This document shows, piece by piece, positions 23,601-33,039 of a stretch of 64,000 nt of DNA. The notes under the pieces were generated by a model, which was not told the origin of the DNA, did no database searches, and worked only from the letters and a program-made list of their open reading frames with translations. The stretch spans positions 1,801,501 to 1,865,500 of the forward strand of contig WPIO01000023.1 in assembly GCA_009760855.2 (NCBI GenBank). Direction: 5' to 3'. Positions within the stretch are counted from its first letter, which is position 1. The number at the start of each line of letters is the position of its first letter. The position numbers and the translations under genes were made by a program. Source of the DNA: Cristatella mucedo. Lineage: Eukaryota; Bryozoa; Phylactolaemata; Cristatellidae.

Positions 23601-25119
23601 CCACTGGGTGTAGCACTACAGTGTCGTACTACACCTTTTTTTTGGGCCCCAAAGCCGGCTCACGGGCACGGCCGTGTGCATTCCTGCGCCGCTCCTGGCC
23701 GGTGATGCTTCCTCTCCATTGTCTTTCTTCATTAAACATGGCACAGCTGCACTGCGTGAAGCTGTGCCATTTGATCAGCGTGCCGTCGGCTCCTGCCCAG
23801 TGTCCTTGCTGCCCTGTCGGACGAGTGCCGGCTCTAGCTATCGCAGCGTCAGCCTTCATTCGTACGCCCACGATCCCTGAGCTCCCGTGCAGGCAGAGTA
23901 ATCTGCCGCGCAGCAGGCGCCGCTCGGCACTTGCTTAGAGGCTCGTGCTGGAGAGGCTCGTGCTGCTGCACAGAGATGCTGCAAAGAGCTGAGAGCCCGA
24001 GCCGGCTGGGCCGGGCTCTCGCCCTCTCTCAATGCAGCGTGCTGCCAATCTTTGGCCTCGGAGGCCGGCGTTCGCTCGATTCCCAAGGCCAGCCGTGACC
24101 GGAGTGACGTTCCTTCGTCGGAAACGTGGGGACCGCAGCTGAAGGCTGTCATCGGATGCTCTAGCCCACTGGCCACCAGCGTGCTGCACTGGTTCATTGC
24201 AGGACCCTGCTCGTTTGGGATCGGCGCCACAACAGTGTTTTGCACTACGACTCGTCACCGTCTCTCCGGCCACGGGCTGTGAGCAGCGTGAAGCAGCAGC
24301 TGGAGTGCGCAGGCGCAGACGCCGTGATTGAGAGACTGCTTGGGTGCGTCGCCACCGGTGAGTGTCGTTGCAGTAGCGTGCATTTGCACGCGGCCTGGCC
24401 TGTCGCTTAACGAACGCCAACGTCATGCGCATGCATTCCATTCGAGATCTTCGTTTATCTCTGCTCTCTTGGGGTGGATGTGATTAGCCGCACGGTGTGG
24501 TGCAATATCACCCAGCCCACCATTAAACGCTGCCTTGCAGGAGAACAGAGACCAACTGTCAGCACTGGTTCGGCTTCTCGGCAATCAAACGGTGAGCTTT
24601 TCAGTTGCAAAACCGGGATCGTAATCGTGCCTCCAGCTCTCTTGGTCGGCACTTTGTGAGGATGAGATCGATGTGCTACGTTTTTACGTTTACGACTTTT
24701 TTGTTAACGAAACCGTAGCTCGCACCGAACTGTACCTCTAGTGTAGCCACAGTGCAGGTACATGAGTGTACATTCGCCTGCTGCTGCGTCTGGAAGCTTG
24801 TTTACCCATAGAAGAGGCTTCGGTGTACTCAGCCAGCGACCGTGTAGTAACGCTCGACCAGCGAGCCTGTGTATCAGCTCGTTATTTATTATCTGCACGT
24901 TTGCATGCAGTGGTTGGCTCGTTGGCACAGCATTCACGGCATGCGTTGCTCACAGGTTACGACTGCGGTGTGTACGTCATAGCACACACCGAGAGGCTGG
25001 TTGAACTTTGGCTGAGCGGTCGGCCGTTAGACTGCAGTGGCCTCAGTCCTGCTTCCATCTCACTTTGGCGTCAGCAGCTAAAGGAGACCATACTTCGTGT
25101 GCAGACAGAGCCTGCATGA
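11485..25119 (+). CDS. SENP8: NEDD8-specific protease (SENP8/DEN1/NEDP1), six exons
   Basis: Six exons (11485-11609, 14213-14298, 20892-21000, 24203-24357, 24541-24591, 24956-25119) join in phase to a predicted 229-aa protein; human SENP8 is 212 aa. SENP8 is a C48 (Ulp1-like) cysteine protease that matures NEDD8 and removes it from cullins and other targets. Family signatures run in order: SLLRQSDVDLL, W31-L-N-D-x-I-I-G-F-A, an S-H106-W motif, H-Y-D123-S, Q173 and Y-D-C179-G. His, Asp, Gln and Cys of the active site are all present, with the family's 17-residue His-Asp spacing. Asp-Cys spacing is 12 residues longer than in human. The ATG at 11485 is preferred over the in-frame ATG at 11392 because family members begin just before the V-V-L-x-Y motif. 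Confidence 0.9.
11918..12030 (-). repeat. Decayed LINE-A-type tail in SENP8 intron 1
   Basis: It shares the TATAGCACCCT(A)AGAGAACC ... GGAAGGAAGC pattern with the diverged tail at 42497-42580. AAT/AGT-rich sequence flanks it at 12000-12030, so boundaries are approximate. Confidence 0.5.
12410..12645 (+). repeat. LINE-B 3' end in SENP8 intron 1
   Basis: It matches the 3' end of the copy at 43690-44440 in the same orientation. Landmarks are CACCTCAACTGCTCTC, GAGACGAAGTCCGTTGGCTA, CGAATGCGTACCGAAAGCC, and a final ACATTACATTAC tail. It is 5'-truncated and non-coding. Confidence 0.85.
13740..13900 (-). pseudogene. Tc1/mariner transposase C-terminal fragment
   Basis: The minus-strand frame contains HQSPNLNPIGHLCNELHRQL followed by R-T-L...L-W-D-K-L. 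This matches the S-P-D-L-N-P-I-E-x-L-W-D-x-L end of the Tc1/mariner DDE domain. Upstream catalytic blocks were not found. The relic lies in SENP8 intron 1. Confidence 0.65.
14213..14298 (+). CDS. SENP8: SENP8 exon 2
   Basis: Acceptor CTGCACAG|G restores the Glu codon, giving Y-E-Y-F-E-R. The exon reads YFERDVYAEHEQILFVNPDV, the counterpart of the family's F-I-S-P-E-V segment, then Q-L-L-K-L-C-E. The donor is GAAG|GTACTT, phase 1. Confidence 0.88.
15990..17610. repeat. Degenerate tandem satellite, ~175-bp period, in SENP8 intron 2
   Basis: The phrase GGAAATGGCAGCTGTATCGC and variants recur at about 16166, 16338, 16498, 16670, 16875, 17053, 17220, 17403 and 17580. Between them lie recurring blocks such as GGTCATAGCATGAGAA, TAAACCCG and AATCAAAACCGCAGTT, making about nine units. 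There is no coding capacity. Units differ by many substitutions and small indels. Confidence 0.85.
17955..18157 (-). repeat. LINE-B 3' end, left part of a split copy
   Basis: It reads as the reverse complement of the LINE-B 3' end, from the GGAGATA...TTACA tail to the CTCACTACCTCAACTGC region. It stops abruptly at GCATGGAAG, where the (TAA)n tail of the LINE-A copy begins. Its continuation is at 20293-20404. Confidence 0.85.
18158..20292 (-). mobile_element. 5'-truncated LINE-A retrotransposon nested in LINE-B
   Basis: About 2.1 kb on the minus strand ends at the left in (ATT)n after the GCGCC stem-loop. It carries the reverse-transcriptase half of ORF2. The endonuclease half is missing: coding similarity starts at YEDYCRLYQSILAKAKSSFY near 20290, at the junction with LINE-B. 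A stop codon near 20140 and a frameshift near 19950 break the upstream part of the frame, so the copy is dead. The Y-V-D-D box and terminal stem place it with CR1/L2/Rex-type LINEs. Confidence 0.9.
18397..19845 (-). CDS. LINE-A reverse transcriptase, 482-codon open part
   Basis: This is the longest open frame in the window. Reverse-transcriptase blocks in order are N-Y-R-P-V-S near residue 33, the F-R-A-N-H-S-T block near 72, L-L-D-L-S-A-A-F-D (105-111), Y-G-V-P-Q-G-S-V-L-G-P (162-172), F-Y-V-D-D-T-Q-L-Y (195-203), and a thumb region ending in T-H-L-F-R-T. The Asp at 105 and the two at 198-199 are the expected catalytic metal ligands. The true ORF extended upstream but is broken by a frameshift, so this is an internal fragment with a fortuitous start codon. 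Confidence 0.88.
   Translation of the reverse strand: MSLASGHVPVPFKKAVVRPLLKTATHDQENLSNYRPVSRLPFLSKTLERVVADQLNSYIETSHLASKFQSGFRANHSTESALLQVYNDLLRNADMGRVSLLVLLDLSAAFDTIDHKVLLERLSSRLGITGTALQQWFRSYLSGRLQSIDVNGQRSSEIPLKYGVPQGSVLGPVLFTVYTLPLADVIAKHNLGFHFYVDDTQLYLCFDPSQPSSTSNSLNSLAACIDDIRTWMAANFLKLNDDKTNLLVMGKPSVIQRLEMLTLKIGSASISPVESARNLGVIFQSDLSLDDHISSTVKSAYFQLHNIAKIRACLDKDTTSKLVHAFVTSRLDFCNSLLTGLPACAIRRLQFVQNSAARLVCRERRSCHFTPLLADLHWLPVKQRIDFKVLSLTFRSLHPLAPAYLSNILPHQAKHRTTRFSESNSLEIPHTNLKSFGDRAFSSYAPKAWNSLPTCVKTSPDLTTFKRNLNTHLFRTAFSGSL
20293..20404 (-). repeat. LINE-B, right part of the split copy
   Basis: Starting with TAGCAGCTCAGGACCG, this continues the LINE-B sequence interrupted at 18157. 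It matches the reverse complement of 44105-44220, ending at the CTCTGCAGGTCCTAGACTG block. Confidence 0.85.
20892..21000 (+). CDS. SENP8: SENP8 exon 3, catalytic His
   Basis: Acceptor TTTGTAG|AA. It encodes ESDSPSLLESLGLSQKQLVF, then L-P-V-N-N, and ends in A-G-G-S-H-W with the catalytic His. The Trp codon is split (TG|G) at the GTGGGT donor, and the next exon supplies T-L-L-V. Reading through the donor gives W-W-V-V-I-A, which departs from the family. Confidence 0.9.
22940..23460 (-). repeat. Decayed L2-like LINE 3' region in SENP8 intron 3
   Basis: The left edge keeps a worn stem (AGAGAACTAAATCTCTATCCAGG). Further right, AAAGATGCAAAGC...CATGTAGCGACC...GTTCCA resembles the block at 32340-32420. 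Together they suggest a third, older LINE subfamily. Boundaries are approximate. Confidence 0.5.
24203..24357 (+). CDS. SENP8: SENP8 exon 4, catalytic Asp
   Basis: Acceptor TTCATTGCAG|G. It reads W-T-L-L-V-W-D-R-R-H-N-S-V-L-H-Y-D-S, carrying the catalytic Asp of the H-Y-D-S motif, followed by a charged helix with SVKQQLECAGADAVIERLLG. The donor is ACCG|GTGAGT, phase 1. Confidence 0.9.
24541..24591 (+). CDS. SENP8: SENP8 exon 5, micro-exon with oxyanion Gln
   Basis: A 51-nt exon lies between CTTGCAG and GGTGAGC, with phase 1 at both ends. It encodes GEQRPTVSTGSASRQSN. The final Q-S-N precedes G-Y-D-C-G in exon 6, placing Gln at C-6 as in human SENP8 (Q-Q-N-S-Y-D-C-G). Skipping it would keep the frame but lose that Gln. 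The acceptor is good and the phase match supports it. Confidence 0.82.
24956..25119 (+). CDS. SENP8: SENP8 exon 6, catalytic Cys and C terminus
   Basis: Acceptor GCTCACAG|GT. It encodes Y-D-C-G-V-Y-V-I-A-H-T-E and then a helical C terminus (PASISLWRQQLKETILRVQT) ending at TGA. The active-site Cys sits in the invariant Y-D-C-G. No poly(A) signal is obvious just downstream. Confidence 0.92.
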
Positions 25120-26635
25120 CGCAGCTATCAGCCGCCGTCGGCCAGCTAGCGGTGCTCGGAGTCACCATCACCACTACTGCATGCCGTGTGGCCCGAACCT
25201 TGTGTGGCTGACACTGTTTACTGCTAATGGGCAGCTGGTGCTAGTGCCTTTGTCTGGTGTCATTCGCAACGGTCAGTGGTTCGCATCAGCAACCTCCAGT
25301 GGCTGAGCATCCTTCGCCTGACGGCACTTTACTTAAAATGCTGACGTCGCCGTGCTGTCGCGGCTGTCTGCTTTGTTCGTGTGGCTTGCCACCTGTGTCA
25401 CGTGGCAGCCGCCTGCTGCTGCTCTCCCTGTTGGCCACCATTGCATCCAGTGTATCGCACGTTTTTCGCAGTTTGACCGGCATGCAAAGTGGTGCCTCGC
25501 CGAGCAGCAGAGCAGTTGATGTTTTGCGTGAGCCCGAAGCACCGGGGTTGATTGTTCGCCAGCAGTGATGGTTACCAGCTGCAGCTGAGCTTCTCGCAGA
25601 CAGCTGCAGTGTATGCAGCCGGCGCTGGGCTGGCAGCAAAATGCAAGTCGAGCAATAGTAACCTTAACGCCCACTCACCTTTGCGTGGGTGCAATTGTGC
25701 CGTCTGGCGATGGACTGGCAAAGGTCCAAGAGCACAGCTCCCTGTGCGTCATGGAACCCACATCAGACCCTTCCCCTGTAGGCTGTGTGCGGCCAAGGAC
25801 CTTTCGTAAAGCCACGTTCTCAGCTCAGACCAGTATGCTCCACATCCGGCTTACTCTTAGTCGGTTTGGCTTGATGCTTCGGCCATCGTGATCGCCAGTG
25901 ACTCAACTCTTAGAAGAGTGCCGAGTGGTCTCGTTGATTGGTGTACGACTGGCTATCGTGCTCGTTTGCTTCGCTTGACTCGGCAGGTCAAAGTCAGTTT
26001 CCTGCCCTCTCGGCCTGTTTGGACCAAGGCAGCATGCTAGAAGGGGATCCATCCCCACGGTGTCCTTGTGTACACACTAGCTGCAGTGACCTTGACATGC
26101 AGGAATCTAACGGTTGAGAACGGCCGAAAACTCAAGCCGTCACATTGCACTGGGGGGGGGGTGTTGGACCGCCAGGCGGAGCACTGGTTGTAAGCAATGA
26201 AGCTTTGGCTTCCCGAGTGCTCTTCCGGTTTACCTACCTATATTGCATTCTTAAATTCGAATCTCTTGCTGGCAATTAGTTACTCGTTCGTTTTGCAGCT
26301 GTTTAAGTCTGACGGTGGGCTTTCGGCAGAATAGTGAGGATAGTTATTTCGAAAAGAGTTAGGATTTCGAATAAGGCACCGCATGGTGCTGAAGAATACT
26401 TAAGTGATCGCTAGGGACCACTGCCAGGCTACTGACTGCAGCCAATGGCTGTATAGCCTGCTCTACTTTTAAGGGGTGGTCCAGAGGTGCAACATGTATG
26501 TACATAAGTGCTCGAAAGCACACGTGCACTCACTTGCGCACACTTGAAACCTGTATGCACAATATACAGTCAAGAGTACGTGATCCCCCGCATGCTTGCC
26601 ATTGACCCTGGCCACACACTTGTAACAATAGTAAC
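25120..26635. other. Region after SENP8, no recognised gene
   Basis: Several frames of 80-117 codons on both strands overlap each other, and none shows a family motif. A G-run is at 26152-26161. The 3' UTR of SENP8 should lie here, but I could not place a convincing poly(A) signal before the LINE tail at 26638. Confidence 0.4.
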
Positions 26636-26637
26636 TT

Positions 26638-26705
26638 GAATAAAAAGTAAATATAATTCATTTGTAAAGCACCGTAAGTGAACTTAATCTCAGGGCTTGA
26701 GCCCT
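26638..26705 (-). repeat. Diverged L2-like tail
   Basis: The pattern AATTCATTTGTAAAGCACC...GAACTTAATCTC is the reverse complement of a worn LINE-A terminal stem. Confidence 0.5.
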
Positions 26706-26939
26706 CGACCTTGGTCATCAAATGCATGCACCTTGACCTCGGTTGTCAAATATGAGTACCTTTACCCCTTGGCCAGACCAGGGTGGCGTTAGCGGCACTT
26801 CCGGGCACTAAGCATTCGTGCTGCTGGTCATTCAGCACGGCGCATTCGTGCTGCCCGTCTTCGTACTTGGCACGAGCTCGAGAAACTGCGCCGCCGGCGG
26901 CGGCGTGTAGCTAGCTATTCACTTGAGGGGATAAGAGAA

Positions 26940-27015
26940 TACTAAAATATGTGTGCAGTGCCTTCGGAGAACGAAATGTCTTTCTGGGTACTCGCCGTAT
27001 GCTGTAAAGAAAACA
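26940..27015 (-). repeat. Diverged L2-like tail
   Basis: The pattern GTGCCTTCGGAGAACGAAATG...TTTCTGGGTAC is a degraded copy of the terminal stem in reverse orientation. Confidence 0.45.
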
Positions 27016-27775
27016 ATCTGAGAGCAGTTCTGCAGTGGTGAGACCACGTGTAGGATTTTCTTTGACCATCAGTTATCTATCGGTGGTTGTTTAGTTGTTT
27101 ATCAGCTTCACTGTAGCAGAACACACACTCAGATATGCCCCTGGACCTAGCATTATCCCTACAGAGATGTCTGGCGGAAGTGGACGTGGCTAGTGCTGCA
27201 ATGTACTTCGTCTCCTGCTCTCTTCCTCCGCTATTGCATTACATAATTTGACATATAATAATATAACAGTGCATTACATAATGCATTGTTGTATTATTAT
27301 AATGCATTACATAATTTGACCTCAGAAGAGGCCCAACATTCAAAGCGTTCCCACATGCAATGTAGTCGCTAAGAGATTGGCTTAATCGGAAGTGTTACGC
27401 ATGCTTTGGTTTTTGAGAAGGCTGTTTAGTTGTAGTATTTCTCTTGCGGGTGGTCAAAAGTAGCCTTAGCATGAATTGCCATTGCCAGTCTGCAGCTGGG
27501 CTATGGATAGAGCGAAGGCATACAGCTTAAAAGGAGAGGCTAAGTCGCTGACCCCGGTTCACCGACGAAGTGTCCTATCACTTGGTGAAGTTGCTCCCTC
27601 TGTCAAGTTCAATGTTGAGCTGAGCATTTAGTGAGTTATCAGATAAAGCAAGTGCTGGCTATCACTTTCAGACATTACATTACTCCAATAATAAACTGAG
27701 TAGTTGTGAAGTCCTACCTACGTAGCATTGTATAGATCTTTCTTTACAGCATAGTGTTAACACATTTGTATACCC

Positions 27776-27905
27776 CCCTCGACGGAGAACTGAATCTCTC
27801 TCTAGGCACTTTATAGGTGCTGCATAGAAAGCATTACCAAATTATTGGTGATCTATGATATATTAGGTGCCTAGAAAGAGGTTTAGGTCTCTGATGACCC
27901 AGGGT
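27776..27905. repeat. Head-to-head pair of L2-like tails
   Basis: A minus-strand tail (GGAGAACTGAATCTCTCTCTAGGCAC, 27784-27809) is followed about 50 bp later by a plus-strand tail (AGGTGCCTAGAAAGAGGTTTAGG, 27866-27888). They form a natural inverted repeat that could fold as a long hairpin. Confidence 0.6.
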
Positions 27906-27909
27906 GCAC

Positions 27910-29735
27910 GTATCGTTATTGTTATATTTATCTCCGTAGCCGCAGGGTTTTTTGGTGTGGTTACTACCTGCTTTAACCTAATAATGTCGAAATTATTGCA
28001 TAGCGACAGAGTTTTAGTCACTTCTGGAGCGAGCCCTCAATGAACCATCGACTAGTCGACGATTTTGTCAAACGTGGAAAGAATTTATTAATAAAGAATG
28101 GTGATACATGGACGTTCAATGAACTGCGGGTATGGACCTGGTAAAGGGCGAGCCCTCTCTTGGGATTGACATGGAGGGCGCATTCAGGGAGCCTCGCTCC
28201 CATCAGTGCGATCTAAATGACCTCTGTGACCCTTGTGAAACCCGCATAACGCCTCGATTGTTAGGGCCTGAGATTAACAGCAATCAAAAGGGGCACGTGT
28301 GTGTGTGTGTACAGCACATGTGTACGAACAAAAGGAATCAAAAAATGTCCTGGGCGCCCACTTGAACGGCCTAAAACGGCTTGTAGCTGGCAAAGAAGGA
28401 AGGATTGCCGGTTGCAGGGCTCGAGCCGTGAAGTACGGTCAGCAAGTGAGAGCGCCTGCGCAGAGACTCTGGGGCAGCGAAGCCGGGCGTGTTTAGCCTG
28501 AGCATTGCTCCAGCGGAATCCAAGGGTAGAAATACGTAGAGCCCGACGAAACCTCCAGCATGAGATTGGGTTACAGATGACTTCGATCAACGATGCTGAG
28601 TAAATATAAGTGGTCACCGAGGGCAGCCAAAGCCGAGTGGTGCTCGAGGGCAGCTGCTATGTAGCTCAAGTAGTACAAAGGCTTCGTCGATCCACAATGC
28701 GTCCGGACGTTGCAGCGAAGGCTTTTGCGCAGGCGTCACTTCGCTGCAACGGAACCGCTGCAGTAACACTGGCCGCAGCTGGAAAATTGAAAATTGGTTA
28801 AGATCGCGAGGCGATTCTAATTAGCTAAAAGCCGCTGTTAGACGAGGCATCGGAGGTTTGAGCTATTTCAAAGCGTATACTTGGATCAGACTGCAAGCAA
28901 AGAGCCTCAGTGGTAGATTCGACCAGGGCCTGTAAGATCCTGTTGAGGTGCATTAAATATTTGCTCGGCGGCAACCGAGACTGAAAATTCTTTAAGGGTG
29001 GTCGCACAAATTACCATCCCACCTCAGAAGACATTTCAGTCCGGAGGGAGCCGGCGACAACCTGCATTATGTAGCAAGAACCAGTGGGCAACCTGAGCAG
29101 TCTACAAGCATGAAAGCAGCCGTCCCTTTAATGAGACCTCAGCTTACCAGCAGCGTATCTCAAAGCCAGCCCATATGAATTGCTTGCGTATCCTAACGAG
29201 CGTTCAGTTAAAGGTAGAATGCTGCAGCCGCTGAAAATGCCAAGACAAAAACGAAGTATAAGCCAGGTCGGGTGCAGCTCGCCGACGGTCGAGAGTCATT
29301 GCTGTAGATGACATTAAAAAGAAGAGAGAGATTCGACCGCTCATTTGCGCATCCGCCGGAAATGAAACGATCGGAAGAAGCGGATCGAAGAGTACCGAGC
29401 GGCACCGCAGACAGACACGAAGGTTGCACAAGATGGATGCCGCCCGCGGGCGCTTTCTACGCTCCCTACTATGCTTAAAGCTCGTCAGTGTTTCCTTTCG
29501 CCGCAAGCCTGCTATGCTGTAAATGTTATCATCGTTAGCGCATCTTGAAAGGAGTGGATACGTGCAAGCGTCGGGATCACGTGATGTTTTGCCAAATTTG
29601 GGGGGGTTAAATGACTCGTTTTGATGGTGGATCGGCTTAGGCTGTTTGTCCGATTGATATCCTACTGGCCCAGATTTCATTCAGCTTTTATCCTCAGGTG
29701 ATATCTACGATAGCTCCTAATTGATGATTATTTTT
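27910..29735. other. No recognised gene
   Basis: It contains a short (GT)n run near 28295. A 158-codon minus-strand frame (29204-29680) overlaps shorter frames and lacks any recognisable motif. I see no splice-consistent coding structure. Confidence 0.4.
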
Positions 29736-29741
29736 TAAATA

Positions 29742-29850
29742 AAATAATAATAATGTACTTGATAAAGCGCCCTCAGAGAACTAAATCTCTTTCTAGGCGC
29801 TTTACATTTGCTGCAAAGGGAAATGCAATTGAATGGTAAGTAAAATGAAA
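29742..29850 (-). repeat. Short LINE-A tail insertion
   Basis: A well-preserved ~105-bp unit: an (ATA)n end, CTTGATAAAGCGCCCTCAGAG, the stem partner TTTCTAGGCGCTTT, and GCAATTGAATGGTAAGTAAAA at its 5' limit. Confidence 0.85.
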
Positions 29851-30624
29851 GTTTGTCAGGCTCTAAGGTACATTTTGATCATTTTAGAAATTACTTTTTT
29901 TGAAATGTGTACCCAGCAAGTTCTTGAAATGGCTGAAAGAACGTACCGTTTTCAAGGACGTTTCTGTGATTGTTTAATTGCCGCGCCTTGACTGTCTGGG
30001 CCGATGGCATTTATGGCTGCTTGTTAATGGGCCAAGTCGGTTTATTGGGAAATAGTTTTTCGAGGGTGAGTCGCTGCCTGGACAGGAGCAGTCAGTGGGA
30101 AACGGGAAGGAGGGAAGAATGGCTGCTGCTGTGCGGTGTAACGCTGCAAGCGTTGACGGAATACATGAGTGTTGAAGCCCCCCTCAGCGTCTGCATTTCG
30201 TCGCTTGTGTACTGTCGCGTGCTAGGTGTCGGAGCGTCAGCTGACAGTTTCTATAGAATAGCCGGTACTGCAAATTGTGATGGACCAGCCGCTTCAAAAC
30301 TGATGACGACACGTCCTAAATATCCAAATGACCGCGAGCTCTTGGGATAGTGTGGGCCTACCGCACTTTGTAGGAGCTTTCGTCAGTTCGCCTATTAGTT
30401 CTTGCCCGCCTGAAAGCTTCACTTTGTGAAAACCCGACGGAGGAGCAAAGCTACCACATGGTTGGCACCATGGTCATCGCTAGACCTTTAAATAAATAAA
30501 AGTCAGGGAAAGTGTCATTTGTGGCCTAACGCCAGGTAATAACGTGAGTGCCAAAAAACTGATGGGGCCAACAGCTCGAGGACGGAGTGAACTAAAAGCT
30601 CATCGTTGACTAGATGAATTTCTC

Positions 30625-30700
30625 TTCATCAATAGTAATAGGCGGTATGTGTAGCGCCATAAATGAACGTAATCTATATCCAGGAACCTTCCAACTGTAC
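30625..30700 (-). repeat. Diverged L2-like tail
   Basis: The pattern AGTAATAGG...TAGCGCCATAAATGAACGTAATCTATATCCAGG resembles the worn tail at 22940. Confidence 0.5.
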
Positions 30701-31256
30701 CTTAGTGTGAGCGGAGCCACTGGCGTGCGATACATTGAACTGGGCATCGCCTCGCCCCGGTAGGGCAAATCCTGGGGTCAGAAGACCGGAACTGGGACGA
30801 AGTGCTCGCTCTCTTACGGCGGAAGCTCTCGACTGTTTTAGACGCCGACCCCGACTATCCAAGTAGTTATTGGGATAGCCGGAGGATCTTTGGCGGCGTA
30901 CGCTGGTACTCTTGGGACGGAGTCGGTGCAACGACTGTGAGAGACTGTGAGAGCCGACTGAGCAACTGACACGTTTGTTTGCGCTTGCGGCGTCATCTCG
31001 CGCCCCGCAGTTTACTTTGCGTAGGATCCTCCCTGTAGACTTTTCTAGCTCCCCCTTTGTATAGCGCATGCGTGTGCATAAAGTGTTGTGTACCCAGTCG
31101 ATCACCCTCGAACGACTGTGGCCGGAGGGCCCGTGTAACGACCAAGAACGGGCATAGATAGATATAGGGGGCCGTATCGGGAATAGGCTAGCACCCGGGA
31201 ACGCGGCTACACAACTGCAAAAGAATTAATGCCCAAGGGTTAGTGACATGCACGGT

Positions 31257-31475
31257 ATTAAATTTCTGCGGGCAGTCGCGCAGAGATCAAGACGGCTCAG
31301 GCAGATGCCGCTTATTAAGGAATCTTGGAACCGGGCCGCACGGCCACCACGCCGACTTAGATGCAGTTGCTTCTAAGCCGGCGTGGTGGCCGCGCGGCCC
31401 GGTTCTGCGGTTCCTTAATAAACGGCATCTGCCTGAGCCGTCTTGATCTCTGCGCGACTGCCCGCACAAATTTAA
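31257..31475. repeat. Large foldback: inverted ~104-bp arms with LTR-like end
   Basis: The left arm (31257-31361) and right arm (31371-31475) are near-perfect reverse complements around a ~10-bp loop. The right arm has AATAAA (31417-31422) and ends AAATTTAACA, directly followed by GTGGTGACGAGGATGGG. That arrangement fits the R/U5 end and adjacent primer-binding region of a Ty3/gypsy-type LTR element. The left arm is the same terminus inverted. No gag or pol frame follows. Confidence 0.7.
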
Positions 31476-32299
31476 CAGTGGTGACGAGGATGGGATTCGA
31501 AAAACACGTTAGGTGGAACACGGCTCTCTATAGTACGAGAACTCCGCCAGCGTCCGGGGAGCAGACGTACGCAGACTACCTCGCAATTGTCGACAGTAGG
31601 TGCCAGGATAAAAAATATTTCAGAGGAGACCCTGCGTAAGGCAATCCTTATCAGAATCCTTCCGGGTAGTGGTATTCCCTACCACAGCTGGAGGTAGCTC
31701 CGCGTAAACCGGCGGACTTGTAGATACTGGACCTCGTGGCACTTGTCATGAGGTATCTTTCTCCATCCTCTGTGCCCGAAGTTTGCTACATATGCTGTGG
31801 ATGTTCCTGTTCAGGCCGCACATGTAAGAGCTTTGATACAAGCTCTAATAACGAGACACATTTTCTGCTGTCTAAAATGTCTGTGCCACAAGTCAGGACG
31901 GTGGCCGAGCGGCAGCGAGTAGCGGCGACGGTGGAGGAGCCGCCTGCGAGGTAGCGGCCTGTTAGATAGATATACGGCGGTTAGATAGATATATGCAGCC
32001 TCTCGATGCATCGGGCCAGTTCTTCTGCTCAGAGGCTCGGAGACCAGTTAAGCTTCCCCGAGCTGTCACGGCGAGCCTTCATTCGCTCAGGGAGGGCACG
32101 AGCTGATCCGTCCCTTCGGCTTGATGGCTCGTGAGGCCGGCGGCGGTGGCCTTGACCGAATCCCTTGGACCCCGTTGGGCCGGCTTAGCTTAGCTTCGCT
32201 GCCTATCGCGCTCCCGAGTCGAGTGGCAGTGGGAGGAGGACCGTCGAAGAGTCATCTTTGCCTAGCGGCGCGCCTGCTGCATCGGTTCAAAGGCCACCT

Positions 32300-32900
32300 T
32301 CAAAGTTCACTGGAGTGAAGGGAAAGCAGACAAGGGTGCAGATGCATATTTGGCCGAGTCTTTAAAGACGCGAAGTCATCGCATGTAGTAACCGTAGCCA
32401 GGAGCGAGTTCCACTCTTTCGGTGCATTCTAATAGATGGCTAGTTTACCAAAAGATTTCTATTTATTATGAGAAATGGCACGATCACTAGATAATGAGGA
32501 ACAGATGGTGCCAGAGCACACTGGAGGATCGAGGAGGTCGGATAGGTAGAAAGGATAGATCGGATAGGTGAAAGCGGCCTCAGTCCTGAATAAAGGAAAA
32601 ACTGCAATGATGTAAATGCGATGTTGAAAACTTGTCAGCCTGTTTGGCTGTCGTACTTTCATCTAAGCAGGCCGAAATTTAGGCATTGCATCTTAGCTGA
32701 AATTAGACGACTTGAGAGTGGAAGAAATGTGCTCATGTAATGACAAGTCGTTTTAGACTAGTACACCTAGATTATAGGTAGACATCGCAAGAGTGATGCC
32801 TGCTGAACCCATCTTGAGATCAAGGTCTTCTGACTTTCGGGCGACACCAGGTTTGCCCATAAGTAGTTCGCACCACTGACTAAGCGCAATGCGCACCTTC
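32300..32900 (-). pseudogene. Old LINE relic (RT thumb region)
   Basis: Minus-strand nucleotide similarity to LINE-A is clear at 32690-32760, from CTGAAATTAGACGACTTGAG to AATGACAAGTC (compare 18937-18988). It continues to GGTTTGCCCATAA near 32850. The frame is destroyed. The left part resembles the relic at 22940-23460. Confidence 0.6.
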
Positions 32901-33039
32901 GTCCAGGCGGCTTACGGTTTACCGAAGACATTAAGCTAGCTAGGTCTACTTGGCGAAAGCTTCAGAAAGCGTACAAAAGATCAGGACTGACTGGCACATG
33001 AGGACTACGTTTTTAGATCACACCAGTATATCCTAGCAA

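Noticed and set aside
29204-29680. 158-codon minus-strand ORF
   Set aside because: No family motif, overlapping frames, and no splice or promoter context. Length alone is not enough in a window this size.
30674-31105. 143-codon minus-strand ORF
   Set aside because: Arg/Ser-rich with no recognisable motif. The region looks more like non-coding repeat with LTR-like features than a gene.
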